Shown one piece after another: positions 38,552 to 49,824 of a stretch of DNA of 64,000 bases. Below the pieces are notes generated by a model. It was not told the origin of the DNA and did not search any database. It worked only from the letters and a program-made list of their open reading frames with translations. The number at the start of each line of letters is the position of its first letter. The stretch's first letter is position 1. This DNA is from Solimonas flava DSM 18980. Its GTDB lineage: Bacteria; Pseudomonadota; Gammaproteobacteria; Nevskiales; Nevskiaceae. The stretch lies in NCBI RefSeq assembly GCF_000426685.1, contig NZ_AUFV01000008.1, forward strand, positions 8,530-72,529, written 5' to 3'. Both the position numbers and the translations under genes were made by a program.

Positions 38552-41002
38552 TCAATCGCGTCCGCCCGGGGCGAGGATCTCGCGGTTGCCGCCGGGGCCG
38601 CTCGGCCCGACGATGCCGGCTGCCTCCATCTGCTCGACCATGCGCGCGGCACGGTTGTAGCCGATCTTGAGACGGCGCTGCACCCAGGACACCGAGGCCT
38701 TGCGCGTCTCCAGCACCATCGCCACCGCCTGGTCGTACAAAGGATCGGCCTCGGCGTCATCGCCGCTGCCTTCGGCCGGACCGGACGGCGCCTCGTCGGC
38801 GCAGATTTCCTCGATGTAGCGCGGCTCGCCGACCTGCTTCAGATAGGCGACCACCTTGTGCACCTCGTGATCATCGACGAACGCGCCGTGCACGCGGTCG
38901 AGCCGGCTGGCGCCGATCGGCCGGAACAGGCCGTCGCCGTGACCGAGCAGCGTCTCGGCACCCTGCTCGTCGAGGATGGTGCGCGAATCGATGCGCGAGG
39001 CGACCTGGAACGCGAGGCGCGACGGGATGTTGGCCTTGATCAGGCCGGTGATGACGTCGACGCTCGGCCGCTGCGTGGCGACGATCAGGTGGATGCCGGC
39101 GGCGCGCGCCTTCTGCGCGATGCGCGCGATCAGCTCTTCGACCTTCTTGCCGACGACCATCATCATGTCAGCCAGCTCGTCGATGACGACGACGATATGC
39201 GGCAGCGGCTGCAGCGGCTCGGCTTCCGGCACGCCCGCTTCCGGATCGAACAGATCCTGGCTGCTGTTCTTCAGCGGGTCGCGGATCGGCTCGCCGCCGG
39301 CGGCGGCCTCCTCGACCTTGCGATTGAGACCGGCCAGATTGCGCACGCCGAGCGCCGACATCAGGCGGTAACGCCGTTCCATCTCGGCGACGCACCAGCG
39401 CAGCGCGTTGGCGGCATCCTTCATGTCGGTGACGACCGGCGTCAGCAGGTGCGGAATGCCCTCGTAGACCGACAGCTCCAGCATCTTCGGATCGACGAAG
39501 ATGAAGCGCACCTGATCGGCGGTCGCCTTGAACAGCATCGACAGGATCATGCCGTTGATCGCCACCGACTTGCCGGAGCCGGTGGTGCCCGCGACCAGCA
39601 GATGCGGCATCTTGGCCAGATCGCCCGCCATCGGATTGCCGGCGATGTCCTTGCCGAGCGCCAGCGTCAGCGGCGACGCGGAGTTGCGGTACGCGGGCGA
39701 GTCGATGATCTCGCGCAGCATCACCATCTCGCGCTTCTGGTTCGGAATCTCCAGACCGACGACCGACTTGCCTTCGATGACCTCGATGACGCGCACGCTC
39801 GACACCGACAGCGAGCGCGCCAGATCGCGCGACAGATTGGTGATCTGCGAGCCCTTCACGCCGGGCGCCGGCTGGATCTCGAAGCGCGTGATGACCGGCC
39901 CCGGCGTCGCCGCGACGACTTGCGCCCTTACGCCGAACGATTCGAGATGGCGCTCGACGTCGCGCGACAGGCGCTCGAGTTCCTCCGGCGTGTACTGGCG
40001 GCCGGACGGGCGCGCCGGATCGAGGATCGTCAGCGGCGGCAGCGGATCGCCGTCGAAGGCCGGCACCTCGACCGCCTCGGCCTTGCGGACCGGCGCCGCC
40101 GGACGGGGCGCCGGCGCGGGCGCGGGCATCGGCGCAAGCGCCGGCGCCGCCGGCGCCTCGTGCAGCAGGCCGAGCTGCTCCTCCTCGGAGCCGAGCAGCG
40201 ACGGCGCCTTGCGCTTGCGCTTCTCTTTCGCCGGTGACGTTTCCTCGAAGACCGGCGTGCCGAACAGCGGTTCGATGCGCGCGGCCGGCTCTTCCTTCTC
40301 CTTGCGGCGTCTGGCCGGAGCACGTTCGGACTCGGCGACGATCGGCAGTTCGCCGTCCTCGCCGTCGGTGCCTTCGGCCAGCCGCGCCGGCCTCTCGATG
40401 CGCCGTGCCGCCAGCGCGAAGACCCAGCTGCCGACGCGATCGAGGATGTCGAGCCACGAAAAGGTCAGCGCCAGCGGCGCGGCGACGATCACCAGCGTCA
40501 GCAGCAGCAGGCTGCTGCCGAAGCCGCCGAGCACCGAGACCAGACCGCGCGCCACCGCCTGACCGGCGATGCCGCCGCTGCCCTGCGGCGCCCAGCTCGC
40601 CGAGGCCCCGATGTGCTGCGAGGCCAGCGCCGCCAGCCCGACCAGCAGCACGGCCCAGGCCGCGACGCGCACGCCGCGCGGCATGCGCGCGCCCGGCGGA
40701 GCCTCGCTGAAGATGCGGATGCCGATCAGCAGCACCGCCCACGGCAGCAGAAAGGCCACATAGCCGCACAGCGACAGCAGCACGTCGGCGATCCACGCCC
40801 CGACCGGCCCTGCCAGGTTGCGGACCGGCTCGCCGCTGCCGGACGAGGACCAGCCCGGATCGTTCGGATTGAAGCTGGCGAGGGTTACCAGCAGGAACAG
40901 CGACAGGCCGAGGCAGCCGAGCAGCGCTGCCTCGCGCGGCAGGCGCTCGAGCCAGCCTGGCCCGGCGGCTTCGTCGGTGGCGTGCGGTTTGGCTTTGAAC
41001 AT
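38552..41002 (-). CDS. ftsK: DNA translocase FtsK
   Basis: An 816-residue septal translocase for chromosome dimer resolution. Four N-terminal membrane segments (within about 25-180) are followed by a short linker (about 220-345) and the RecA-like motor with Walker [13 protein letters not shown] and Walker [11 protein letters not shown]. The C-terminal gamma winged helix ([20 protein letters not shown]) recognises KOPS. Starts at 41002 or 41026 are both possible. A TATACT -10 lies at 41072-41067. trxB, which often follows in other species, is absent from this neighbourhood. Confidence 0.96.
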   Translation of the reverse strand: MFKAKPHATDEAAGPGWLERLPREAALLGCLGLSLFLLVTLASFNPNDPGWSSSGSGEPVRNLAGPVGAWIADVLLSLCGYVAFLLPWAVLLIGIRIFSEAPPGARMPRGVRVAAWAVLLVGLAALASQHIGASASWAPQGSGGIAGQAVARGLVSVLGGFGSSLLLLTLVIVAAPLALTFSWLDILDRVGSWVFALAARRIERPARLAEGTDGEDGELPIVAESERAPARRRKEKEEPAARIEPLFGTPVFEETSPAKEKRKRKAPSLLGSEEEQLGLLHEAPAAPALAPMPAPAPAPRPAAPVRKAEAVEVPAFDGDPLPPLTILDPARPSGRQYTPEELERLSRDVERHLESFGVRAQVVAATPGPVITRFEIQPAPGVKGSQITNLSRDLARSLSVSSVRVIEVIEGKSVVGLEIPNQKREMVMLREIIDSPAYRNSASPLTLALGKDIAGNPMAGDLAKMPHLLVAGTTGSGKSVAINGMILSMLFKATADQVRFIFVDPKMLELSVYEGIPHLLTPVVTDMKDAANALRWCVAEMERRYRLMSALGVRNLAGLNRKVEEAAAGGEPIRDPLKNSSQDLFDPEAGVPEAEPLQPLPHIVVVIDELADMMMVVGKKVEELIARIAQKARAAGIHLIVATQRPSVDVITGLIKANIPSRLAFQVASRIDSRTILDEQGAETLLGHGDGLFRPIGASRLDRVHGAFVDDHEVHKVVAYLKQVGEPRYIEEICADEAPSGPAEGSGDDAEADPLYDQAVAMVLETRKASVSWVQRRLKIGYNRAARMVEQMEAAGIVGPSGPGGNREILAPGGRD

Positions 41003-41066
41003 GCGTGAGATTTCGGGATGCGGCATGGCGCGGAACCCGCGCCGGCGGGCCTGCGGCGATCGGGGC

Positions 41067-41072
41067 AGTATA
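41067..41072 (-). promoter_or_regulatory. probable -10 element of ftsK
   Basis: TATACT on the minus strand, about 65 bp upstream of the ftsK start. No good -35 is visible at 16-18 bp, so this is a weak call. Confidence 0.35.
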
Positions 41073-41099
41073 CCGGTCATGCTCCCCTGCGGCCGAGAC

Positions 41100-41129
41100 T
41101 TGAAAGCCGGCGCGAAACCTTCATATTGA
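41100..41129 (+). promoter_or_regulatory. possible promoter of the small gene at 41173
   Basis: TTGAAA (41100-41105), an 18-bp spacer and TATTGA (41124-41129) lie 44 bp upstream of the ATG, divergent from ftsK. Confidence 0.35.
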
Positions 41130-41172
41130 AAGCGTGTCCAAAGTTTCACGAGCGCAAGCCGACATCAAAGCC

Positions 41173-41505
41173 ATGAGCCATATTCGCCATTTCGTCCTGA
41201 CGCCGGAAGGCGGCATCCGCGAATTCACTGCCGATCAGGCGGCGCTAATCGCCGCCGGTTCCGACCGCCTGCCCGAATTCGCCGGGCGCGACCTGCGCTA
41301 CCTGCAGCTGACGCTGCAGGACAACCGCAACAGCGGCGAACTCAAGATCCAGACCGCCGGCGCGCGCATCCATTTCGACAACGAAGGCCGCATGACCGAA
41401 GCCGGTCCACCGACCGACGCCGAGCCGATCACGCATTTCGAGCACGACGCAGTCGTGCAATGGGTACTCAAGGACGTGCCGGCGGCAGCGCCGACTTTCC
41501 ACTAG
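41173..41505 (+). CDS. conserved-looking hypothetical protein, 110 aa
   Basis: A soluble protein of 110 residues starting MSHIRHFVLTPEGGIREFT, with the segments RDLRYLQLTLQDN, GARIHFDNEGRMTEAGPP and ITHFEHDAVVQWVLKD. I do not recognise the family. Codon use matches the neighbours and an upstream promoter-like sequence exists, so it is probably real. ATG at 41173 is preferred; an in-frame ATG-like start at 41134 is possible. Its TAG stop is formed by the TA target duplication plus the first G of the MITE-like element at 41505; without the insertion the sequence would read TAA at the same codon, so the protein is unchanged. Confidence 0.7.
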   Translation: MSHIRHFVLTPEGGIREFTADQAALIAAGSDRLPEFAGRDLRYLQLTLQDNRNSGELKIQTAGARIHFDNEGRMTEAGPPTDAEPITHFEHDAVVQWVLKDVPAAAPTFH

Positions 41506-41772
41506 GGCCTGTTAACGCCAAGAGCGTCGCTGTGGCCGAGTCCGTTTTGCCGCAGCGCAAGGAACGAGGAGCGCGATGTACTGGACGTACATGAGCGACG
41601 AGAGACGTCGCGATGCGGCAAAACGGACCGGTCCCTTCGGGATGCCGCTTGGCGAGCCGCCATGCGGCGTTGCGGTCCGCTTCTTGGGAATCACCCAAGT
41701 GCGCGGCCCGCGCCTAGCCTGGCGACTCGCCAGGCAGCACCACAGCGACGCTATTGGCGTTAACAGGCCCTA
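41503..41772. mobile_element. 266-bp MITE-like element with 31-bp terminal inverted repeats
   Basis: The termini begin GGGCCTGTTAACGCCAA and extend to 31 bp with one mismatch (41505-41535 against 41740-41770). The dinucleotide TA is duplicated on both sides (41503-41504 and 41771-41772). A second, internal inverted repeat contains GTCCGTTTTGCCGCA and TGCGGCAAAACGGAC, and the centre has TGTAC-TGGAC-GTACA. No transposase is encoded. TA duplication and short terminal repeats fit a non-autonomous relative of an IS5- or IS630-type element; the family is an inference. Confidence 0.85.
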
Positions 41773-41779
41773 ATCCGAC

Positions 41780-41811
41780 CGCGTGCCGGCGCGCATTCCC
41801 GCCGGCACGCG
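41780..41811 (+). terminator. 12-bp perfect stem-loop, probable original terminator of the small gene
   Basis: CGCGTGCCGGCG pairs with CGCCGGCACGCG around CGCATTCC. It begins 7 bp beyond the MITE, so before insertion it would have lain directly after the small gene's stop codon. No T-run follows, which lowers confidence in termination. Confidence 0.5.
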
Positions 41812-41857
41812 AGCTGCGTATGCTAGCGGTGCACCGTAGGAGGCCCGCTTCGCGACG

Positions 41858-42601
41858 ATGGAAAGCCCGATCCGCCTGCACTGGCTGGACCCGCGCAATC
41901 CGCACCAGCCGTTCCCGCCCGTGCACCTGGCGATGCGCGATCCGAACGGTTTGCTGGCCATCGGCGGCGATCTTTCGACGACCCGGCTGCTGCGCGCCTA
42001 CCGGCAGGGCATTTTCCCCTGGTACAACCCCGACGAGCCGATCCTCTGGTGGTGCCCGGACCCGCGCACGGTGCTGCACCCGTCGGGCCTGCACGTCTCG
42101 CGCAGTCTCGGCAAGACCGTGCGCCGCAGCGATTACGCCCTCAGCTTCGACCGCGCCTTCGGCGAGGTGCTGGCCGCCTGCGGCGGCGAACGCGCCAAGA
42201 GTCGCGGCACCTGGCTCGGCCCGGACATGCGCGCCGCGTACGGCGATCTGTTCCGCAAGGGCCACGCGCACAGCGTCGAGGTCTGGCGCGACGGCCGGCT
42301 GATCGGCGGCCTCTACGGCGTCGCCATCGGACGCGTGTTCTTCGGCGAGTCGATGTTCTCGCATGCGACCGACGCTTCGAAGCTGGCGCTGTACTGGCTG
42401 TGCCGGCAGCTGGAGCGCTGGGGCTTCGAGCTGATCGATTGCCAGGTCAGCTCCTCGCACCTGCTGAGCCTCGGCGCGCAGGAGGTGCCGCGCGAGCAGT
42501 TCCTGCGCCAGCTGGCGCAGGCGACCGATGCCGGCGCGCTGTCGCCGGTCTGGCGCTTCGACGACGCGCCGGCCGACCCGCGCCACGGACCGTCGCCATG
42601 A
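41858..42601 (+). CDS. aat: leucyl/phenylalanyl-tRNA--protein transferase
   Basis: A 247-residue cytosolic enzyme that adds Leu or Phe to N-terminal Lys/Arg, creating bacterial N-degrons. Motifs include FPPVHLAMRDPNGLLAIGGD, YRQGIFPWY, WWCPDPR and RVFFGESMFS in segments. AGGAGG lies 13 bp before the ATG, and TATGCT at 41819-41824 is a possible -10. The stop overlaps the start of ate (ATGA), so the two are translationally coupled. Confidence 0.97.
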   Translation: MESPIRLHWLDPRNPHQPFPPVHLAMRDPNGLLAIGGDLSTTRLLRAYRQGIFPWYNPDEPILWWCPDPRTVLHPSGLHVSRSLGKTVRRSDYALSFDRAFGEVLAACGGERAKSRGTWLGPDMRAAYGDLFRKGHAHSVEVWRDGRLIGGLYGVAIGRVFFGESMFSHATDASKLALYWLCRQLERWGFELIDCQVSSSHLLSLGAQEVPREQFLRQLAQATDAGALSPVWRFDDAPADPRHGPSP

Positions 42602-43320
42602 CGCAATCCCTGCGCCTGTTCCTCAGCACCGAGCATGCCTGCGGCTACCTGCCCGGCCTGCTCGCGCGCAGCGCCTTCGTCGACCCGGAGGCCGGACTCG
42701 GCCCGGGCCACTACCAGCGCCTGCTCGAACTCGGCTTCCGCCGCAGCGGTGATCACACCTACCGTCCGCACTGCCGCGACTGCACACGCTGCGTGCCGGT
42801 GCGCATCGACGTGCGCCAGTTCGGCGCCGACCGCGGCCAGCGCCGGTGCTGGCGCGACAACGCCGATCTGCAGCTGACGATCGAACGCCGCCTCGGCGAC
42901 GAACACTACGAGCTGTATCGCCGCTACCTGCAGGCGCGGCACGCCGGCGGCGGCATGGACCCGCTCGACCGCAAGGCCTTCCACGCCTTCCTCGAATGCT
43001 CGTGGCTGGACGTGCGCTACTGGTGCTTTCGCGAACGCGGCGAACTGCGCAGCGTCGCCGTCGTCGACCACCTGCCGCAGGCCCTGTCCGCCGTCTACAC
43101 CTTCTTCGCCCCGGAACTGCGCGAACGCGGTCTCGGCACGCTCGCGGTCCTGGCGCAGATCGAACAGGCGCGCAGTTCGGGCCTGCCGCATGTCTATCTC
43201 GGCTACTGGGTCGAGCACAGCCCGAAGATGGATTACAAGCGTCGCTTCCGACCGCTGGAGGCCCTGCTCGGCACCCAGTGGCGCGAGCTGACGCCGGTTC
43301 GATCGGTCGCCGCGGGTTGA
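42598..43320 (+). CDS. bpt: aspartate/glutamate leucyltransferase (Bpt/Ate type)
   Basis: A 240-residue ATE-family transferase, which in bacteria adds Leu to N-terminal Asp/Glu for ClpS recognition. The N-terminal cysteine cluster CRDCTRCVPVRID (about residues 59-71) and FLSTEHACGYLPG are typical. The C-terminal GNAT-like fold has YLGYWVEHSPKMDYKRRF. Starts at 42598, overlapping aat by 4 bp. Confidence 0.96.
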   Translation: MTQSLRLFLSTEHACGYLPGLLARSAFVDPEAGLGPGHYQRLLELGFRRSGDHTYRPHCRDCTRCVPVRIDVRQFGADRGQRRCWRDNADLQLTIERRLGDEHYELYRRYLQARHAGGGMDPLDRKAFHAFLECSWLDVRYWCFRERGELRSVAVVDHLPQALSAVYTFFAPELRERGLGTLAVLAQIEQARSSGLPHVYLGYWVEHSPKMDYKRRFRPLEALLGTQWRELTPVRSVAAG

Positions 43321-43374
43321 TGTGGCGGGGTGCTTTCCCGATAATGCCGCCCTTCTAAGTAAATCGAAGGGCGT

Positions 43375-43593
43375 ATGGCGAAGGAAGATCACATCGAGAT
43401 GGCGGGCGTCATCCTGGAGACGCTGCCGAACACGACGTTTCGCGTGAAGCTGGAAAACGGCCACGTCGTCGTCGCGCACATCTCGGGTCGCATGCGCAAG
43501 AATTACATCCGCATCCTGACCGGCGACAAGGTCAAGGTCGAACTGACCCCCTACGACCTCACCAAGGGCCGCATCACGTTCCGGGATAAGTAG
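43375..43593 (+). CDS. infA: translation initiation factor IF-1
   Basis: A 72-residue S1-fold factor ([20 protein letters not shown] at the N-terminus, GRITFRDK at the end). It occludes the ribosomal A site during initiation. It follows bpt by 54 bp with a GAAGGG Shine-Dalgarno sequence. The order aat-ate-infA then clpA is conserved in gammaproteobacteria. Confidence 0.98.
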   Translation: MAKEDHIEMAGVILETLPNTTFRVKLENGHVVVAHISGRMRKNYIRILTGDKVKVELTPYDLTKGRITFRDK

Positions 43594-43705
43594 TCGTCCG
43601 AACCGCGTGGAGAGTCCACGACGCGCAGCGTCGGGGATCCTGGCGTCGTGAGGACGACCGTCGTGCACGCAGCACGACGAGACCGAAACGAACCGCCGCG
43701 CCAAC

Positions 43706-43733
43706 AAAAAGCCCGCCTTCCGGCGGGCTTTTT
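43706..43733. terminator. bidirectional terminator between infA and clpA
   Basis: AAAAAGCCCGCC, TTCC and GGCGGGCTTTTT form a perfect hairpin with U-tracts for both converging genes. Confidence 0.9.
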
Positions 43734-43750
43734 CGTTCCAGTCGCGATCC

Positions 43751-46030
<2,280 letters not shown>

Positions 46031-46111
46031 CCGCGACCTCCGCGCGCGAGCGCGATACCACGTTCGTGAAACCAAACATACCCTGACCGGCCAGGCCGCG
46101 CACGATCAGGC

Positions 46112-46435
46112 TCAGGCCTGCTCCATGACAGTCAGCAGCGGATGCTGATTCTTGCGCGCGTAGGCGTTGACCTGCGCCGTCTTCGTCTCAGCGATCTCCG
46201 CCGGAAACACCCCGGCGACACCGCGTCCCGCCGTATGAATCTCCAGCATGATCTGTACCGCTTTCTCACGGGAGTGGCGGAAGAACTGCTGCAAAACCTG
46301 GACCACGAATTCCATCGGCGTGTAGTCATCATTGATCATGATGACCTTGTATTGCGGCGGCGGGGCCAGCCGGGGCTTGGCCTCCTCGATCGCCAGACCC
46401 TGACCGGAATCGCCGCGTTTGACCTCGTTGCTCAT
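46112..46435 (-). CDS. clpS: ClpS adaptor of ClpAP
   Basis: A 107-residue adaptor that recognises Leu/Phe/Trp/Tyr N-degrons. The binding-pocket region [17 protein letters not shown] (about residues 28-44) is intact. It shares this cluster with both transferases that create its ligands. Confidence 0.97.
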   Translation of the reverse strand: MSNEVKRGDSGQGLAIEEAKPRLAPPPQYKVIMINDDYTPMEFVVQVLQQFFRHSREKAVQIMLEIHTAGRGVAGVFPAEIAETKTAQVNAYARKNQHPLLTVMEQA

Positions 46436-46549
46436 GGTGCCAGTTTACCGTCGTCGCTCCATTGTGGGGGCGTCGGCAGGCAACTCAAGCAGCCGCCGGA
46501 AAGCCGCCGGCGACCGTCCGTCGCGACGTCCGGGAGCGGGCCGCAGAGG

Positions 46550-48778
46550 CTACTTGTGGTCGAAGGTGAAGGCGCCGTCCCAGCCCGGCCCCGGCGGGTG
46601 CCGGCGCAGCCAGGCGATACGCTCGAGGAACAGCGCATAGACCGGATGCGGCCGCTCGCCCCGCGCCAGCAGCGCGAACTCGCGCTCGGCAGTATCCCAC
46701 TGCTGCGCGCGGTAGAGCTTGAGCGCACCACGATGGCGGGCCAGATCCTGGCGCAGCCCCGGATCGAGCGCGTCCTTGGGACCGAACGGCTCGTAGATCG
46801 CGACCGGCGCCTGCTTGCCCTTGACGCGGACGTAGTCGAGTTCGCGGAACGCCCAGTCGCCGGGCGCCGCATCGCGGGTCGACTGCGTGCAGAGGATCGA
46901 CACCCCGTAGGCCTTGGTCAGACCCTCGACGCGCGAGCCGAGGTTCACGGCGTCGCCCATCACGGTGTAGGCGCGCCGGAACGCCGAGCCCATGTTGCCG
47001 ACGCTCATCTTGCCGCTGTTGAGCCCGACGCCGATCTCCAGCCGCGGCCAGCCGCGCGCCGCGAACTCGGCGTCGAGTTCGCGCACCGCGCGCAGCATTT
47101 CCAGGCCGGCTTCGAGCGCGTGCAGGCCATGTCCGGGATCGGCGAGCGGCGCGCCCCAGAACGCCATCACCGCATCGCCCATGTACTTGTCGATGGTGCC
47201 GCGATGTTTCTGGATGACGGCGGTCTGCCGGCTCAGGAAGGCGTTCATCAGCGCCGCCAGCTCGCGCGCGTCGAGACGCTCGGAAATGCTGGTGAAGCCG
47301 CGCACGTCGGAGAACAGCACCGTCATCTCGCGGCTCTCGCCTTCCATCGAGATCTCGCCGCCGCGCTCGGCCATTTCGGCGACGATCTCCGGCGGCACGT
47401 ACTCGCCGAAGGTCTTGGAAATGCTGCGCGCGCGTCGCGATTCGATGAAGTAGCCGTACAGCAGGTGGGCCATGAACAGGGTCAACGTGAACAGCACCGG
47501 CACGCCGAGCGGCACGATGAAATCGGCGCCCTGCCACAAGGCCAGCGCCAGCGCGATCAGCGCGCCGACCAGGCCGAAGCCGAGCAGCGAACTCCAGGCC
47601 GCGCCCAGATGCGAGAACGCCCAGGCCAGGATCAGCGCCACCGCCAGCAACAGCAGCGCCTCGATGCCGTCGTAGTACGGCGCCTTCTGGCGGATGCCGC
47701 CATTGAGGATGCCGTCGACCAGATTGGCGTGCACCTCGACCCCGGCAAAGACCTTGTTGACCGGCGTCGAGCGCAGATCGAGATAGCCGGCGGCGGTCGC
47801 GCCCATCAGCACGACGGCGTCGCGCAGCAGGTCCGGCTCGGCGACCGCGCCGCGGATCACGTCGGTCGCCGACACGTAGCGGAACGTACGGTTGTCGCCG
47901 CGGTACGGCACGTAGGCGGCGGCCTGGGCATCGACCGGCACCGTACGGTCACCGACGCGCAGGCGCTCCAGATGCAGCGAGGTGCGCACCTCGGGCGGAT
48001 CGAACTCGAGGCTGACGGGCACATCGCCGAGCGCCCGCCGCGCGACCGCCAGCGCCAGCGACGGATAGACCGCCCCCTCGTAGGCCTGCAGCAGCGGCAC
48101 GCGGCGGTAGACGCCGTCGAAATCGACGCTCGGATTGTCGAAGAAGCCGCAGTCCGGCACCGCCTCCTGCAGCACCGGCACGTTGCCGCCGGCGCCGCGT
48201 GCCGCGACGAAGCGCACGTCGTAGAGGCGCGCGCTGGCGGCATCGAGCAGCGGTGCGCACAGGCGGCCGGTCAGCGCCGGCTCGCCCGGATCGAGGCGCG
48301 GCTTGAAGAAGCTGCCGAGCACCACCGGCCGGCCACGCAATGCCGCCGCGAAACGGGCGTCGTAATCGAGATCGGCAGCGATCGCCGCGCGGCGCTCGGC
48401 CAGCCCCGGCAGATCGGCCAGCACGCCGCCGGCGAGCTGACGCCACAGCCGTTCCGCCTTGTCATCGGCCTCGGCGAAGACGATGTCGAAACCGAGCACA
48501 CGCACGTGGTAGCGGTCGAACAGCTGCTCGACCAGAACCGCCAGCTTGTCGCGCGTCCACGGCCATTGGCCTTCGGCGGCCAGGCTTTTCTCGTCGAGAT
48601 CGACGATGACGATCTTCGGATCGGCCCGATCCGGCATCGTCAGCATGACGCGGGCGTCATAGGTGAACGCCTCGACGACGTCGAGCAGGCGCAGCGGCAG
48701 CACGCGCGCGGTGTGCAGCAGGAACAGCGCGAACACGACGGCGCTGATGCCGGCGCGGATGCGCGTACGTGGCGACAT
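46550..48778 (-). CDS. CHASE2-domain class III adenylate/guanylate cyclase
   Basis: A 742-residue membrane sensor. An N-terminal anchor (about 10-28) is followed by a periplasmic CHASE2 domain (VDLDEKSLAAEGQWPWTRD, about residues 58-77, to about 345). Three membrane helices (about 365-440) lead to a class III cyclase domain with both metal-binding aspartates (LFSDVRGFTS and GDAVMAFWG) and GDAVNLGSRVEG. KYMGD supplies a lysine at the base-specificity site, favouring ATP, so cAMP is likely. Divergent from gspC; 114 bp before clpS. The stimulus is unknown. Confidence 0.9.
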   Translation of the reverse strand: MSPRTRIRAGISAVVFALFLLHTARVLPLRLLDVVEAFTYDARVMLTMPDRADPKIVIVDLDEKSLAAEGQWPWTRDKLAVLVEQLFDRYHVRVLGFDIVFAEADDKAERLWRQLAGGVLADLPGLAERRAAIAADLDYDARFAAALRGRPVVLGSFFKPRLDPGEPALTGRLCAPLLDAASARLYDVRFVAARGAGGNVPVLQEAVPDCGFFDNPSVDFDGVYRRVPLLQAYEGAVYPSLALAVARRALGDVPVSLEFDPPEVRTSLHLERLRVGDRTVPVDAQAAAYVPYRGDNRTFRYVSATDVIRGAVAEPDLLRDAVVLMGATAAGYLDLRSTPVNKVFAGVEVHANLVDGILNGGIRQKAPYYDGIEALLLLAVALILAWAFSHLGAAWSSLLGFGLVGALIALALALWQGADFIVPLGVPVLFTLTLFMAHLLYGYFIESRRARSISKTFGEYVPPEIVAEMAERGGEISMEGESREMTVLFSDVRGFTSISERLDARELAALMNAFLSRQTAVIQKHRGTIDKYMGDAVMAFWGAPLADPGHGLHALEAGLEMLRAVRELDAEFAARGWPRLEIGVGLNSGKMSVGNMGSAFRRAYTVMGDAVNLGSRVEGLTKAYGVSILCTQSTRDAAPGDWAFRELDYVRVKGKQAPVAIYEPFGPKDALDPGLRQDLARHRGALKLYRAQQWDTAEREFALLARGERPHPVYALFLERIAWLRRHPPGPGWDGAFTFDHK

Positions 48779-48952
48779 GATCTTCCCCCCAACCCCGGCG
48801 CCGGTCGGCGGCGGGCGCGACGCAGGCTACTGAATGCCGCCCCGCGGCCGCAAATGCGGCCGGCGCCGCGCGCTCCGGAATTCGGGTTAGGGTGCAATCC
48901 CTTACCAAGATCGGCTATTTCCTTTCACGTAGCGCAGGTATCATCGGCCCTC

Positions 48953-49822
48953 ATGACCTTCAGTCCCTCGCTGCAATCCCTCGGTCGCCTTTACGAACAG
49001 CACGGGCGCAAGCTGCCGCCGCTCGCGGTGCTGCTGCTCGTGGTGGCCGTCGCGTATCTGGCGGCGCAGCTGGTCTGGGCTCTGATGCCGGTCCCCGAGG
49101 CCGCCCGCTGGCAGGCGCCGCCGCTGCCGCCGCCGGCGACGTCCGCGCGCGCCGAAACCAATGTTCAGGCGCTTGCCGATGCGCACCTGTTCGGCGCCTA
49201 CCAGCCCGCCCCGAGCGCGCAGAACGCTGCGGAAGCCCCGGACACGCGCCTGTCGCTGACCCTGCTCGGCATCCTTTCGGCGACTGCCGAGAACGAGTCG
49301 CGCGCGCTGATCGGCAGCTCGGACGGCGAGGAAAAGCCCTATGCGATCGGCGACGACGTGATCCGCGGCGTGAGCCTCCAGGCGATCTTCCCCGACCGCG
49401 TCGTGCTGTCGCGCAACGGCACGCTGGAGACGCTGCGACTCAACAAGGACACGCCGAGTACGGCCGAAGCGCCGCCACCGCGCGGCGCGGCCGGCGCCGG
49501 CGGCGATACCGCGCAGATGCTGAGCCGCATCCGCGACGAGGTGATGAGCGATCCGAGCAAGGCCTCGCAGTACATCCGCGTGCAGCCTGCCAACGTCAAC
49601 GGCCAGCTCAAGGGCTTCCGCATCTATCCCGGCCGCGACCGCGGTGCGTTCAACCAGCTGGGCCTGCGTCCGGGCGATCTGGTGACCTCGGTCAACGGCG
49701 TACAATTGGACGATGGCCAGAAGGCCCTGCAGATGCTGACCGATCTGTCCAAGGCCAGCAGCGTATCGCTGACCGTCGAGCGCGGCGGCCAGACCCAAAC
49801 CTTCAACGTGACCCTCAATTGA
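48953..49822 (+). CDS. gspC: type II secretion system inner-membrane protein GspC
   Basis: A 289-residue protein with one N-terminal membrane helix (about 24-42) and a periplasmic homology region (about 65-150; LSLTLLGILSATAENESRALI in part, YAIGDDV). The C-terminal PDZ domain (about 195-285) has GRDRGAFNQLGLRPGD and VTSVNGV. GspC links the inner-membrane platform to the secretin GspD. The ATG at 48953 is chosen; the frame is open far upstream by chance. Confidence 0.93.
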   Translation: MTFSPSLQSLGRLYEQHGRKLPPLAVLLLVVAVAYLAAQLVWALMPVPEAARWQAPPLPPPATSARAETNVQALADAHLFGAYQPAPSAQNAAEAPDTRLSLTLLGILSATAENESRALIGSSDGEEKPYAIGDDVIRGVSLQAIFPDRVVLSRNGTLETLRLNKDTPSTAEAPPPRGAAGAGGDTAQMLSRIRDEVMSDPSKASQYIRVQPANVNGQLKGFRIYPGRDRGAFNQLGLRPGDLVTSVNGVQLDDGQKALQMLTDLSKASSVSLTVERGGQTQTFNVTLN

Positions 49823-49824
49823 AT

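Noticed and set aside
43594-43705. Possible tRNA between infA and clpA, where a serine tRNA occurs in some relatives
   Set aside because: No cloverleaf, T-loop or CCA end can be built; only short GC-rich hairpins are present.
46142-48952. Long in-frame extension upstream of gspC
   Set aside because: It runs antisense through clpS and the cyclase; GspC proper starts at 48953 with its membrane helix.
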